From: Capsaspora owczarzaki ATCC 30864 | Taxonomy: Eukaryota > Opisthokonta > Filasterea | NCBI RefSeq assembly: GCF_000151315.2 | Contig: NW_011887308.1 | Location: 633,131 to 697,130, forward strand | Direction of reading: 5' to 3' | DNA length: 64,000 nt | In this document: positions 16,587-29,100 of the stretch, piece after piece | Layout of the letters: each line of letters begins with the position of its first letter | How positions within the stretch are numbered: the stretch's first letter is position 1 | Position numbers and translations under genes: made by a program | The notes under the pieces: generated by a model | The model's database searches: none | Seen by the model: the letters and a program-made list of their open reading frames with translations, nothing else | Told to the model about the DNA's origin: nothing

Positions 16587-19193
16587 ATGGCCAATCCTCA
16601 AGGAGAAAGCAATCCTGCAACTGCTGTTGCCGAAACCGCTTGGTTTTCCGACACAATCGCACTGGCCCAGCCGCAGCTCGTGCAGCTGTCGCCCAATGGG
16701 CAGTTTGTTGCGACGGCAGTCCAAACGCGCCTAGTTGTGCGCTCCACAGAGTCGATGGAGACGGTGGCATTGTTCGCATGCGGAGACGAAATCGACGCGA
16801 TTGAATGGGCGGCGGACTCTGTGCACATTCTGGCTGCGTCGCTGAAAAAGGGCAGTCTCCAAGCATTCCGCCTGCAGTCGACCTGGTCTGCTCGAATCGA
16901 TGACGAGCTTACCGGCATCTCGGCGTGCCGCTGGGCTCCTGATGCAAGCGCTGTTCTCTGCACGAGCAACTATTCGGTAAGCGCCGCACCCGCTTTTTAA
17001 AGCGCAGCGCACTCATGCGTACACCGGAACGAGCGACTCACTTTCAATCACTGCACCGATCAGATGCGAATTATCGTGTGGCACATTGCAACCGGGGTTG
17101 CGTACCAAATCAAAAACCCCAAATCCGCCTCTGGTACGTTTCCCTCCCCCCCCAAAAAAAAACACCACTTTGCTCGGGGTCAAATCGAACAGCAATGATG
17201 CTCACCTGACGATGTGCTGTATGCTATGGCAATACGAATGCAGGCATGTCCTTTTCGCCGAACGGCAAGCTCTTTGCCATGCTGCAGCGCACAGATTGCT
17301 CTGACACTCTGGAGATCTTTAGCACCACCACTTGGCAGCTGCTTCAGGTATGTGATTGTCGCCCCTTCCTCCCTTCATCCCCCCCCCACACACACCCCAT
17401 GACACTGTGAACACACTCGGATTCCTCTCCCAGCTAAACTGGTTCCGCATGCAAATCGCTCACACCTCTCTCTCACCCAACCTCAGCGATTTGCGATCGA
17501 CCTGAGTGATGCTGCAGATTTCGTCTGGGCTGCCTCGAGTGGATGTGTGTTCATTTGGAACAGCAGCACCAAGTTTGCCATGATGTGCTACGGGCTCGAA
17601 GGCACTGTCATGTGGCGGTACAACGCAAACGATACCGCGCTCGGCATTCGAAGCGCGATCTTGTCATCGGACGGCCATGTTCTCGCCATCGGCAGCTGCG
17701 ACGATAAAGTAATTTTGATAGCGGGAGCCCAGCATCGAGGTCAGACGCGTTTTGTGTACATGTCCTCACGTTTGATTCCGGCGTCATGAAATTTAGGTTC
17801 GTCTGGTTAACACGCTCACCGGAGCGTTGATTGCCGAGTTGGATCACTCTCTGGGATCGTTTGTTCCAACCACCGTACGTCGCACACACAAATCTGCTTA
17901 TGGCCCATTTTCAGTCAAGACGCTCATTGTTGTTTTTTTCTGTTGGGTGCTTTTGCTTTGTCGTCAGACTGTCGTTCGAGAACAAGTTGGAGATGCTTCT
18001 CATTCAGCAGTCTCGAGTCAATTTGTCTCTGCGAGTGCTCGTGCTGCAGCAATTGCCACAAGTGGACCTTGTAAGAGTTGCAATCGCCTTTTGTCAACTG
18101 CTCTCTGCGCTCGCGGGTCCACATGCGCTCTGACGGATGGCTCTGGAACTGATCTTGTTTGGTCATTCTTTGGCAACTATCAGATAAAGTTGATCGAAAT
18201 GCAATCACCTCGTTGCCGTCCAGGCCAGAACCGGCGGCGTCCTCTTCTTCGACAAAGCCCGCACAACCGGTGAAGAACGGCGTTGGCTGGTTGCTGTTTG
18301 ATTCTGGCCACAATCTTCTTGCCACGAAGCATGGTAGGTGCCTACACAGGATGGTGGATTGAGCAAAAATCAAACAAACAAACAAACAAACAAACAAACA
18401 AACAAACAAACAAACAAACAAACAAACAAACAAACAAACAAACAAAAAAAAAAAAAAAAAAAAAAAAAGAAGCCCTCAGAGCGCTGACTGGTCTGTGTGT
18501 TAGACAACTATCCCAGCGTGATTTGGATTTGGAGCACCGTGGAAGCAGAGTTGCTCGCTTGCGTCATTAGCAATGCTCCTTGCCGAGGCGCGCAGTGGCA
18601 CCCGTCTCTTTCGCAACTGGGCTTGGTCGCTTCCTCGAACAAGCTCTTTGTGTGGAGTGCACGGGAAGAGCCACGCACTGTTCTGCTCAATGACGGTAAG
18701 TGTGCTGTGGCGGTTTGGCGCAATCGTTGCTCAAGTTCTCATCTCACAAACCAAAAAAAAAAAAAAAACAAAAAAAAAAAAAAAAACACAATGATTCCCA
18801 TGCATGGCAGAAACCTTCAAGGTCCAGAGCATTGCTTGGAGCGCAGATGGAACCTTTGCTCTTCTGGCGGCCGCGGATCGATGGTGCTTGTCTTGGCCGA
18901 CTTCGCAAAATGCAGCAACTGCACAACAGCGCCAGCAGCAGCAGTCTGCTCCGACGGCATCGGTGGGCCCCAACAGCAAATTTGCTGCCGTCTCAACTGG
19001 CATTCCGACCGAAAACCGAGCAATCAACGGAAGGACTGCCACTCAGTTTGCGCCGACCACCAGAGTCCCCACCGGCACCCGCAGCAGCAGCAGTGTTGCG
19101 TCGAGCACTTCAGGTCCCAGTGCGCGCACAGTTTCCTCGTCCGCTCGACCTTTGTCGACGTCTGCGAATCCCACAGGAACACGACGCGTGTAA
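16587..19193 (+). CDS. WRAP73: WRAP73 (WDR8) WD-repeat protein
   Basis: A centrosome or spindle-pole WD-repeat protein; in fission yeast and animals the family works with Msd1/SSX2IP in microtubule anchoring. Nine exons join in phase to 563 residues: 16587-16976, 17064-17133, 17244-17347, 17487-17708, 17797-17874, 17968-18070, 18184-18333, 18504-18695 and 18811-19193. Recognisable stretches are QLSPNGQFVATAVQTRLVVR, ACGDEIDAIEWAADSVHIL, the MRIIVWHI repeat, GVGWLLFDSGHNLLATKH followed by NYPSVIWIWS, and FKVQSIAWSADGTFALL. The last about 90 residues are a Gln/Ser/Thr-rich tail. Intron 7 carries an (AAAC)n array with poly-A, and intron 8 two poly-A runs. Assignment rests on the order of these blocks along the family. 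Confidence 0.88.
18371..18468. repeat. (AAAC)n array followed by poly-A
   Basis: About 19 units of AAAC (18371-18446) run into more than 20 A residues. It lies wholly in intron 7 of WRAP73. Confidence 0.95.
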
Positions 19194-19567
19194 TGGCACG
19201 GTTTGGTGCTCGTTGGTGCGTTGCAGTCCGACGATGACGAGAGGAGAATGCAGAGATTTGTTCGCCCAACTCCAATCGCAATCGTGCATCTATTTTCCAG
19301 ACCTTGTAGATTGGGGGGGGGGCAGGTTCAGCTTGTCGAAGCACTGTCGAGATGTGCTGTATTACAGGATGGGATCCAACTTGTTGCCGGTTGCAGTGAA
19401 CATCTCGCACGCTCGCAGATTCGTTTCTTGAATTGTTTCAGACCGTCTGAGCATTTTCATAGCCTTCTTCCCAACATGGACTTCTTCACTTCTGAGACGT
19501 CACTCCTTTTTTTATTTTATTTTTTATTTTTTTCTTTTCTTTCCATTTTCCACTTCTGAAACACTCA
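19194..19567. other. Spacer between WRAP73 and DNA-PKcs
   Basis: Same-strand spacer of 374 bp, with a G-run at 19314-19321 and a T-rich stretch at 19507-19545 just before the DNA-PKcs start. No gene is seen. Confidence 0.4.
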
Positions 19568-22500
19568 ATGGGGTCGACGACAGCAGAGGCGCTGGGCCGG
19601 ATGCTGCAGGACCTGCACGGCACCCTCGAGCAGACCGGCCCAACGAGTGCGCAAGACGCCAAAACCATCGCGAGCGACCTGGCCAGCATGTGTCTCGGCA
19701 CCCTGTCTGAGGTTGATCTCTGTATGTGAAACGCGCGCAAAACGAGTGGATTGCAAAAAAACTCCTGACGACGATCAAGCTCTGCAAGAACCCGGTTGTG
19801 CACCAAGTACAAAGTCACACGTCGATTCGATAAACTGGACGACGACGGTTTGTTAGGGGGGGGGGGCGGCGACGCATGGGGATTTGAGCGAGAAGTCCAG
19901 GGGGAAAACGAACGAATGGCGTTCTGCAGATGAGCGGCCGAGACACGCTTTTGTGCCGGGTCGCCGTGGGGCTTGGCCGAGCTGCCATCACAAGCCAGAG
20001 ATGTGCTGCTGCACGGTCATGCACATGCACCTTCTTCCCTCCTTGCTGCTGCTCGTCCCGTTTTCGAGTTCAGCGCACTTGATGACTGCGCCATTTGTTT
20101 TTCTTGCCAATTTTTTTTTTTTCGTTTGTTTTCGCGCCAAAACCTCTGTCGTTCTCGTCGCTTGCCTCTTTTGCCTGCCTCTTCGCTTGCCTCTGGTTGT
20201 CGCGATGGATCCATTGACGACTGTTGTTGACCAACATCTTGCCGCTTGTTGTTTGGCGGATTCCAGCTCTCTGCATTTCCAAAATCTTCAGCAAGACGGA
20301 CGGCATCCTCAAGTATCTGCGCGACTGCAAGTTTGACGAGTACGAGTCGGCCAAGGAGGAGCTGTTCCGCTTTCTGGGTGCGTTTGTCAAGCGGCACGGC
20401 CGACGTTTATTGCCGCATGCGGTGGAAATTAAGGTTGGGAACCAAAGCACTGTGCCAAATTGTGATGGAATTGTGCAGCACTCGGCTCACACTTCAAAAC
20501 TGAAACACTTGCGTTGGTCTTGCGTTGGTCCCGGTCTGTCCCAAACCACTCCTTTTGTTTTTGGGAGGTAGAATGTGGCAATGAGTCTCTTCAGTCGCGA
20601 CAAACGGAGTAGAGTGAAGAACGCCTCGTTCAAGCCTCTGCGACACGTGCTGGAACTCAACCTGCGAAGCGAATTTGGCGACCAGCTCAACGTACCAGCA
20701 ATGATTGACAAGTATTGGAAATCCCTCTTTGAAAAGCACCAACCGACGGTGCAGTCCAACCTGTTCCAGCTCAACGGGCTGTTTGCCCAATTCTTTCCGC
20801 TGGAAATGGCCGCCAACACTGCTCGCCTCCTGACGATTCTCCTCAGCGCGTTGCAGCAAAACATGACGGACAGCAAAAAGCCAGACACCCAGCTTATTGT
20901 TGGCAGTCTGAAAGGGATTGCCAGTCTTCTGGTGAACTTCCCTCAGCCAAGTTCTGGTGGCTCGGCTCACGCCGTGTCGATCTACAGGTTTGTGCGCATG
21001 GCCATCCAGCCATTGCAGTCTTACACTCGATACGACATTCCGAAAGGTATGACCCAGATTGCCAAGTCTTTTTTTTTTTTTTTTTTGTTTGCTGCGCTGG
21101 ACATTTCCAGGACTGGCTGGCGTGACAGACCCTTTTGAATGCTGAACCACTTTTTTTTGATGATTCTGCTCGCAGCTGGTCTCCGTCTCATTTCAATGCA
21201 TGCAATGCAGTTCAAGGAGTTTCTTGCCGACGATTACACTGTCGTGCATAATCATGTGAGCGCGTGGTGCCAGCATAAAAACCCAAAAGTCCGGACCGCC
21301 AGCTTTGCGGCCTTTGAAGCTGTTCTGCAGGCCATCGCCGCCGTGATTGTGCGCCGTGACGGAACTGGCGCAAACGATGGTGTCATGTTTCAGGTAACGC
21401 AGAGACAAATCACACCTCATCAATTTTTTTTGTTCGGAAAAACAGAAAAAAAAAACCCGGAAAAAGTACAAAATGCTCAAAAAAGCTCCAACGCACTCAC
21501 TTGCTTTGCTTGCTTCCCTTGTGTCTCTTGCGATTGTAAAATGCCAGTTTTTCGTCACGGCCTTTCGAGACATTATGAATGCCAAAGACAGCGAGCCGCG
21601 CGACTTGGCACTCGCTGTGCGTGGCTATGGGTACTTTGCGGCGCCATGCCGCATCTTTTTAAACCAGGCCGATGTCAAGTTCATGTTTGACGAAGTTGTG
21701 CAACGGAGCGAGCAACTGTACACCAATGTGACGCTGCAAGTGGTGGACGAAGCCAGTCTGTCCCTGGTACCGAGCTACATTAATGCCCTTGCCAACATTG
21801 TCATGCAGCTGGACGAGTTGGGCGATCCGCAGCTACGAGCTTTGGCGCGGTTGGCCATTTTCTTGTTTGAGGTCTTCCCTCGGGTGCACTACAAGCAGCG
21901 CGATCCTTGCTACTTTGCAATCATGCTGCTCTTCAGCTCACTCTATCCCAAGGGTGCCCTTCTCCGCACATTTTTGGCCGATGTCGGTACGTGCTTGTTT
22001 TGGTTGGCTTTGGGTGTTCTGAGAATGGGCGGGGGGGGCGGGGTTTGTTCCTGCGTTGGCCTAACGTGTCATCTCCCCCTTCCTTCCTTTCTCTGTTCCT
22101 CTGTTGAACCTCGTTGCCGCCAGTCTATCAAGGCGTACTGCGAACATGTTCGTTGCCACAGGCAGCGGATGGGAATAGCGACGAGGTGGCCGATGCAATC
22201 TCAAATGAGGAGGAAGGCTCCTATGGTCATTACCAGCTTCTCTGGACGTCCTTGTTCGATACGCGTTACCTTCGCAGCGACATTGAGCACATGCGGCCAC
22301 AGGACCGAGAGGAGCTCTACACGGCCATGTATGATGAATTCATCTCGTCCCTACTGCGCATCCTCGGTCGGCTGGACATGACGGTCTTGATGGTGCCTCC
22401 GGCGTCCTCCTCCTCCTCCTCCGCCGATGCCGGTGCCGCTGCCCTGCCGCCTGCCCGCGACCAAATTGCGCTTGGGGTCCTGGCAAAGGACTTGCACATT

Positions 22501-23093
22501 TTTGTCAACCTCGTGAGCTTTTGCAAGGCCGTGCTACCCGTCCTTCGCCCCGAGTTGTTTGAGCGTTGGGCGTTCATTTTTTCTCGTGAGCTGATTGTTC
22601 TCGCCAACTCTACTCCGCTCGTGTCGGGGTTTTACCGGCTGCTTGCCGTCACCATGTCGCTCTGCGAGTCACTTGGCTATTTCAACGACATTGATCCCGG
22701 TGTGGTGGATGCCCTTGTCCGCAATACTCGCGTCGACCCACCGGGTGCCTCGCTGGCAGCCAGCCGACAATCTGCGACACGTGCTGGTGAAAGTGACTCC
22801 GAGCTTGGCGCGGAAATTGCTGCTCTCGAGGTCGACGCTGATTTCGCCGACCGTCGGCCCTCCAAAGGCCGTCGCCATCCGGGTGGTGCCTCGAGCTCCG
22901 CTCAGCCTTCCACTCAACAGGCTCCCAAACAGCACCGTGACGACAACGACGACGCCACGGATGTGGACACGGACGAGGACGATGACGTTGTCGAAGCGAA
23001 ACCGCCCCCGAAACGGAACAAGGCCTCCCAACAACGCGCGGACGATGAGGACGCCATGAAAGTGGATGTCAAAGAGGAGAGCTCACCGGCCCA

Positions 23094-23126
<33 letters not shown>

Positions 23127-26100
23127 AGGACCCAGCCAAACAGGCGATGTTGTCATTTGCTTTGTCGTGATTCGCAAGTTTGTCAAGGAACTCTTGCTGC
23201 GCCTGCGCACGTACAAGGACGAGTTGCTCGGCGCGAGTCTCGAGTTTCTGCTCTCTTTGCCCAAGCCGTTTGTGCTGGCACACTTGCGCGACATTGTACC
23301 TGCGTTGCAGCTCGCCTTCCGACTCGGTCTGGGGTACCTGCCGCTCGCCATGAATGCCCTGGATGCGCTCGAGCAGTGGGCTTCCACCCTCCCGCGATCG
23401 TTGCTGGCAGAGCATTTGCCAGCCATTCTGCCCTTGTTCAACGAGTACCTCCTCGAGAGTGCAGACATTAATCTCGGAGACTCGGCGGACGAAGAGGTCC
23501 ACAAGGTCGTTCAACGCATGACAAAGGTAGCGCTTCGTCGATCCCGGTCCAGTCTGGCCGGGCCCAAGTTTCAAGACGACGACGCGACCTCGTCTTCTGG
23601 CATTAGTAGTGGCAAGGCGCCCGTCGTGGCTTCGGGCGAGTCGCCCCTCCAGCTCGTCCGGCGTCGCATGATTGGGTTTCTCGGGCGCATTGGCGGCAAG
23701 CGAAGCGGCGACCTCGTCCCACCCATCAACATTGCCGACCCGAAAGCTGGGTTTATTGTCTGGGATGAGGATCAGCGCCTCCATATTGATTTGCCCTTTG
23801 CAGACCTCCGCCCTCGCTTGCTCCTTGATCCCATGCTCCCGCGCATCGTCGAGCTTGCCGAGCTTTCAAGTGACCGACCCACCAAAGTGGCGGCGTGCGA
23901 GCTGCTGCACTCGATTATCATTTTCATGGTTGGCCGTGGAGCAACTGCGTCAGACTCGTTTGGCAGCGCCTCGACCGGAGCTGCCGCGGGTGGCAGTGGC
24001 CAAGGGCCGAGCCAAAAGGCAACCACACGACATGGTGCAGGCAGCGCTGCAGCGACCGCATCTTCGAGCAAAGGCGCGGTTGTCACAGACCGCGAGTCCG
24101 CCTCCATGTTCCGCTTGTACCGCAAGCTCTTTCCTGTGCTCGTTCGGCTGGCCGTGGATGTCGAGCCCGTGGCCAAGCAGCTGTTTGCACCTCTGCTTCT
24201 GGAGGTGATTCACTGGTTTTCACAGAGCGCTCGCTACGAGTCGCCCGAAACTGCAGCCCTGCTCACCGCCCTGGTGGAAAGCTTGACTGATCCCGACCAC
24301 AGCAGTGTTCGCGATATGGCTGCACTCGGCGTGTCTGAGTTTTTGGCGTGGTCCATTCGCCAGTCCACCGACAAGCAGCTGCGTCAAAATCCCGTCAATT
24401 TCCAATCGCTCCTCAAGCGTCTGTACTCTCTTGCGCTCCATCCAAGCCCGCAGCAGCGCCTCGGTGCTTCTCTGGCATTCAATGCAATCTATCGCATCTA
24501 CCGCGAGCACGCTGTGCTAGTCGACGTGTTCATTTTTGAAATTTTGGTCAACAATTTGCACAGCCTTCGTCTTGCCCACGCGGACGATCCCTCGCTTGGC
24601 ACCCAAGAGCAAGCCAAGCTGGCTGTCGAGAACATTGTGCGAATCGTAATTGGCCACAAGGACTTGCTCGTGCAAGACCGCGTTCGACGCTTGCCTCGCG
24701 GTTGGTCGCCCGCGAGCAGCAGCCAATCTACTGGCAAGAGCAGCAACAGCAGCAACAGCAGCAGCAGCAGTAGCAGTGACAGTGGCAGTCGTTCGCGTCG
24801 TTCCTCCGCCGCCAAGTCGAATGAAGATGACGCTGCTGGGACCTTGGACGGCACCAAGAGCGGCCCTGAATTTGTCGAGGTGAACTTTACGCTGGGAAGG
24901 CTCGTGTCTTGGCTGTTTGCTCAGTGCGCTAGCGCGGAAACAGAGTATCGTCACCAGTGCATGGCACTTTTGCACTCGTTTGCGCCGCTGTTGCCCGGAG
25001 TTTCTTCTTCTGCGGCGTGGATTCGCGCATGGGCTGACAAGGAGGGTGCGTCCTACGTTTTAAGCATGGTCGAACCGACGAGTGCGCCGCAGTGTCCTGT
25101 TGAAGATGCGAGCACCTTGAAGCCCGAAGCGGCCTTGGCCTGGTTTTCGAGCTTGGAAGCGACTCTGGACTGCTTGAATTGGGTGATTGGCCAAGGGTAT
25201 CTTGCACCCGAATCCTTTTTGCAGAATGCCGCCATCTTTGCCTCGCTCGGCGCCTTTGTGGACAAGTTTGCGCTGTTCGATGCTTCCACTTCCCCTCAGC
25301 TGCAAGCGCTGTCTCCTCACGAGCTGGCTCGCTACAATCGCACAAAGTGCACAGTTCTCGTGCGCGCTTTCAACTTTCTGAGCATGCTGCTGGAGCACCA
25401 TTCCGCATTTGCCGAGCAACACCTCGTCATCTGGACGCGCCCGATGCTAGAGGCAATTCTGCTTTGTGTGTTGGATCCGGCGGCTGTTGGATTCGACATG
25501 GGTGACGTGGAGGTTGTTCGAAAGCTGCCTCGCGAAACGGGCCACTTGCTGTCCCTCCTTGTCAACTTTGTCGAGAGTGCACCGTTGAAGCAGCATCGTC
25601 TTGCGTCCGTGCTACACTCGGTCGTGACTCCGATGATTTCCGACTCCTCCAAGCCAACCAGCGTCCATGTTCTGTTGAATGTGGCCACCCATTTGTCGAG
25701 TGCGGCCATTCCTGGATCGACCCCTACGTCTGCGCTTCCACACAGACCTCCAGCAACGCGTGACGCGTTGCGCCTGGGCGCTCTCATCACGGGCTACGAG
25801 CAGCTTCACGCCGTTCGCTTGTTGTCGTGTCTCGAGGGGAATGCCACCAACTCTGGCACGCTCGCGATGCAGTTCTTGGATGCGGCGGTCGCGCTCAGCG
25901 TTCGAGCCACCCAGCACGGCAGCGAGCCGCTGGAGCTTGAAAATGGCGGTCGTTTGCTCGAGCTGGCTTTTGTCCTCAATGTCCAACCCCAGCGCCTCGT
26001 CAACCTCCTTCTCGACGCTCGCATTGTCGAATCCCCGGCCCGCACTTCTCGTCCTGCGCGCGGCGAGGTGTTTTTTGCCAGCTTTGCCAGACCTATCGGC

Positions 26101-29100
26101 GACTTTTTGATTCGGAACTTTGACCTGTTTGCCGACTTGATTATGGCCAAGTGCATCTCGAGCCCAATTGCCCTGCACATTTTGCAAGCGCTGCTCGACA
26201 TGGTCTTTTCCGACAAGCGGCTCAAGTCCCGCCGTCGTCCTTTCGTCTACATGGTGGCATCCCGCTTGCAGCTGCTGCTTGGCTGGGCCTCTGCAACCTC
26301 GTCGAGTAGTGGTAGTAGTAGTAGTAGTAGTAGCAGCAGCAGCAGCGCGAGAGGCAATTCCAGCAACACGAGTGCGCGCGGAACAGCAACCACCACCACT
26401 GCAAACGGCGTGCCAGCGTCAGAGCAACGTCAAACTGTTTTGGAGCTCCTGCGCAAGTGTCTGCTGATTGATTGGCAAGCAACGTTGCACCACGACCATT
26501 TCGATGGCGTGTACAAGCTCTTTGTTGCGCTCCTGTCCAACTTGGAGGCCCCATTGCCGTTCTTTGTGGGCGTGCTCGAACTGCTGCCCCGGTTCTTGGA
26601 GACCTTGCAGCTGCAGCTGACGAACGCGGAAGCCTGGCTCTCCACGCCATCACCGTCGTCGTCGTCGTCCGTCGCGACTGCGGCCGCCCCAAGCAGTTCT
26701 CACAGTCGGGTAGCGCTGCAACGAGCAGACACGGCAATGGACACGAGTACTAGCAGTAGCGGCGCACAACCCGGTGTTTCATCCGCCAGGTCTAAGCGCC
26801 AGCAGGTGGCAGTCAACCCGGCCACGGTCCAGCATTCGGCAGAACAACGGCATGTGCAACTCGAGCAAGTGTTGCAGCTTTTGATTGGCAACAAATTCCC
26901 CGTTTTGTCGACCGAGTTTAAGCGCGGCTCGTCCAAGTTTTTGGACTACGCGACAGCCATGGAGAGCTTGCTTTCGGCGCTCTCCGCCACCGGTTCCATC
27001 CTGCTTTTGCGCGTCATGCTCCCGATGCTGTGCCGAGAGTCCGTACATGCACTCGAAGAAGCCATTCAGCGCCATTTGCGTGCCTTCATGGGTGTGCTCT
27101 CGGCCCGCTACACGGCCCCTCAGCAGCAGGCACCACATTCAAACCCCACGACCTCCTTTGTCAACTCTGTGGAGGTGGCGTTTGCGTTCGTTCTCGACGT
27201 TCTCAACGGTCGTCATCACCGTGCAGCGTTGCGCCGCGCCGCAGGTCAGCGTGTGCTCGTCACGTTTGCGCGGGCGCTCAAGGAGACGCCGCTGGTGGAT
27301 GTCCTTGCGCGACACATTCCCGCCATCTGCGAGACAATTGCATTGCCTCCGCCACGGCGCGACAGTCGAACCACCGACGACGATGTCGAGGCCGCACTGA
27401 TTCATCGCACCACGTTCTTCAACCTTGTCGAAATCATGTACCAGCGCATCCCTGCCAAGGAGCTCAAGGGCCAAGGGCGCATCAATCTCGCCTTCCTCGG
27501 CGACAAGCCCGTCGACAAGGGCAATGAGCTGACACAGGCCATCACGAAGGCTGCGCACATTGCCAAGTCGGAGGCTTCCACTGCGAACACCGCATCGACG
27601 GGGTACTCCGTTTCCAGCTCGCTGGCTGTGGGCGGAGGAGGCGCCATGAACGCTGTCGCGCAACCAACCTCGGCTCAGCAGCAGCAGGCGGGTGACCAGC
27701 AGACCGCTCTGCGAACCGCGCGACTGGCCTACCATCGCGCGGCGTACAATGCTCTGGCGTCCTTGCTGCTTGCGACCCAAAACCGACCCGAGCTGTTTGA
27801 TTACTTCTTGTTCAAGGAAAACCGCGGCAAGGGCGAGTTGCTGTGGGAGAATATCATTGACACTGAGCGGGTGTATGCCTTTGAGCCCGAGCTTGTTGTT
27901 CCCATGACTCGGCGTGATAGGCTTGCGCAAATACGCGATGCCCAGGGCACTGGCGGGCCGTCCACGGCCTCTTCCGTGCTCTTTGACGATTCAGCATCGG
28001 CGATGGCTGACACTCGCCGACGCCCAGCCTACTTGGCCTCGCAATACCTCGCCGAAAGCTCCTTCAGCGATGACCTCGGGTTGTTCCACGCGGCTGCCAA
28101 CCAGGTCGGTCGTGGAAGCGAGCCACAGCTGCAATCTGGCGAAAGTGCCGACGCAACCAACAAAGCGGCACAAGGAGGCGTCAAAACGTCTGGACCACGG
28201 GGCGCTGCTGCTGCTGCTGCTGCTGCAAGCGGCGACGCTTCTGCCAACTCGAGCGGCTCGCTTGGAGCGCCCAACTCTGCAAGTGCCGTTGATGAAGAAC
28301 TGTCCGTGGCTGTCATTGATGCTGACGGGCACGAGGTCCGCACGCAAACCTATGTTGTTAGCAACTCTGCCCTCGAGCTCGACGATTTCAACGCAAACGA
28401 GTGCATGCCCACCATTCTGCGTTTGATTGATTTCATGGATGCCAAGTTCAACCCTCTGGCCCAGCAAGGGACTGCCACCGCGGTGGCTGGTGGCGGCGCC
28501 AACACGGCGGCGGCCGCCTCGTCAGCTGTGCCCATGCAGACCGATGCATCGGATGTCGTTGAGGTGGTGCGGCTGGCCGACGCAATGCCGTCATGGATGA
28601 GTGAAATCCACCGCAAGTTTGAGCAGCTGGACACGCCACTGAACGTCAAGATGTTTATTGCCAAAATTCTCGTCAATCGGCAAGACCTCTTCCGTCCTTA
28701 CGGCCTCTTTTGGATGCGCAGTCTACTGCAACTGATCACGGCCGGCCCTGGCGGTTCGGGCATTCATTATTACCTCGTGGACTTGTGCGTGCTCTTGTTG
28801 TCGTGGGCGCCGTACGTCATCCCTGCCGACGACTTTGAGGACAAGCGCCTCGCGTCTCGTGTCCTGGAGCACCTGATGAAGCACGCATGGCATCCAACAC
28901 GTGCTGTTTTGCGCAACAATTTGGAAATCATCAAGGCGGTCGTCGAGTGCTGGCGGCAGCGCGTTCAGATTCCCTACCGCGTCATTTTCGAGAGCTTCAA
29001 GGACCGCAATCCCGACACGACCATGAATTCGACTGGCATTCAGCTGTTGGCTGTGCTGATGGCCAACCAGCTGCCGTCCTTTGTTGAGAGCCAAGCAAGT

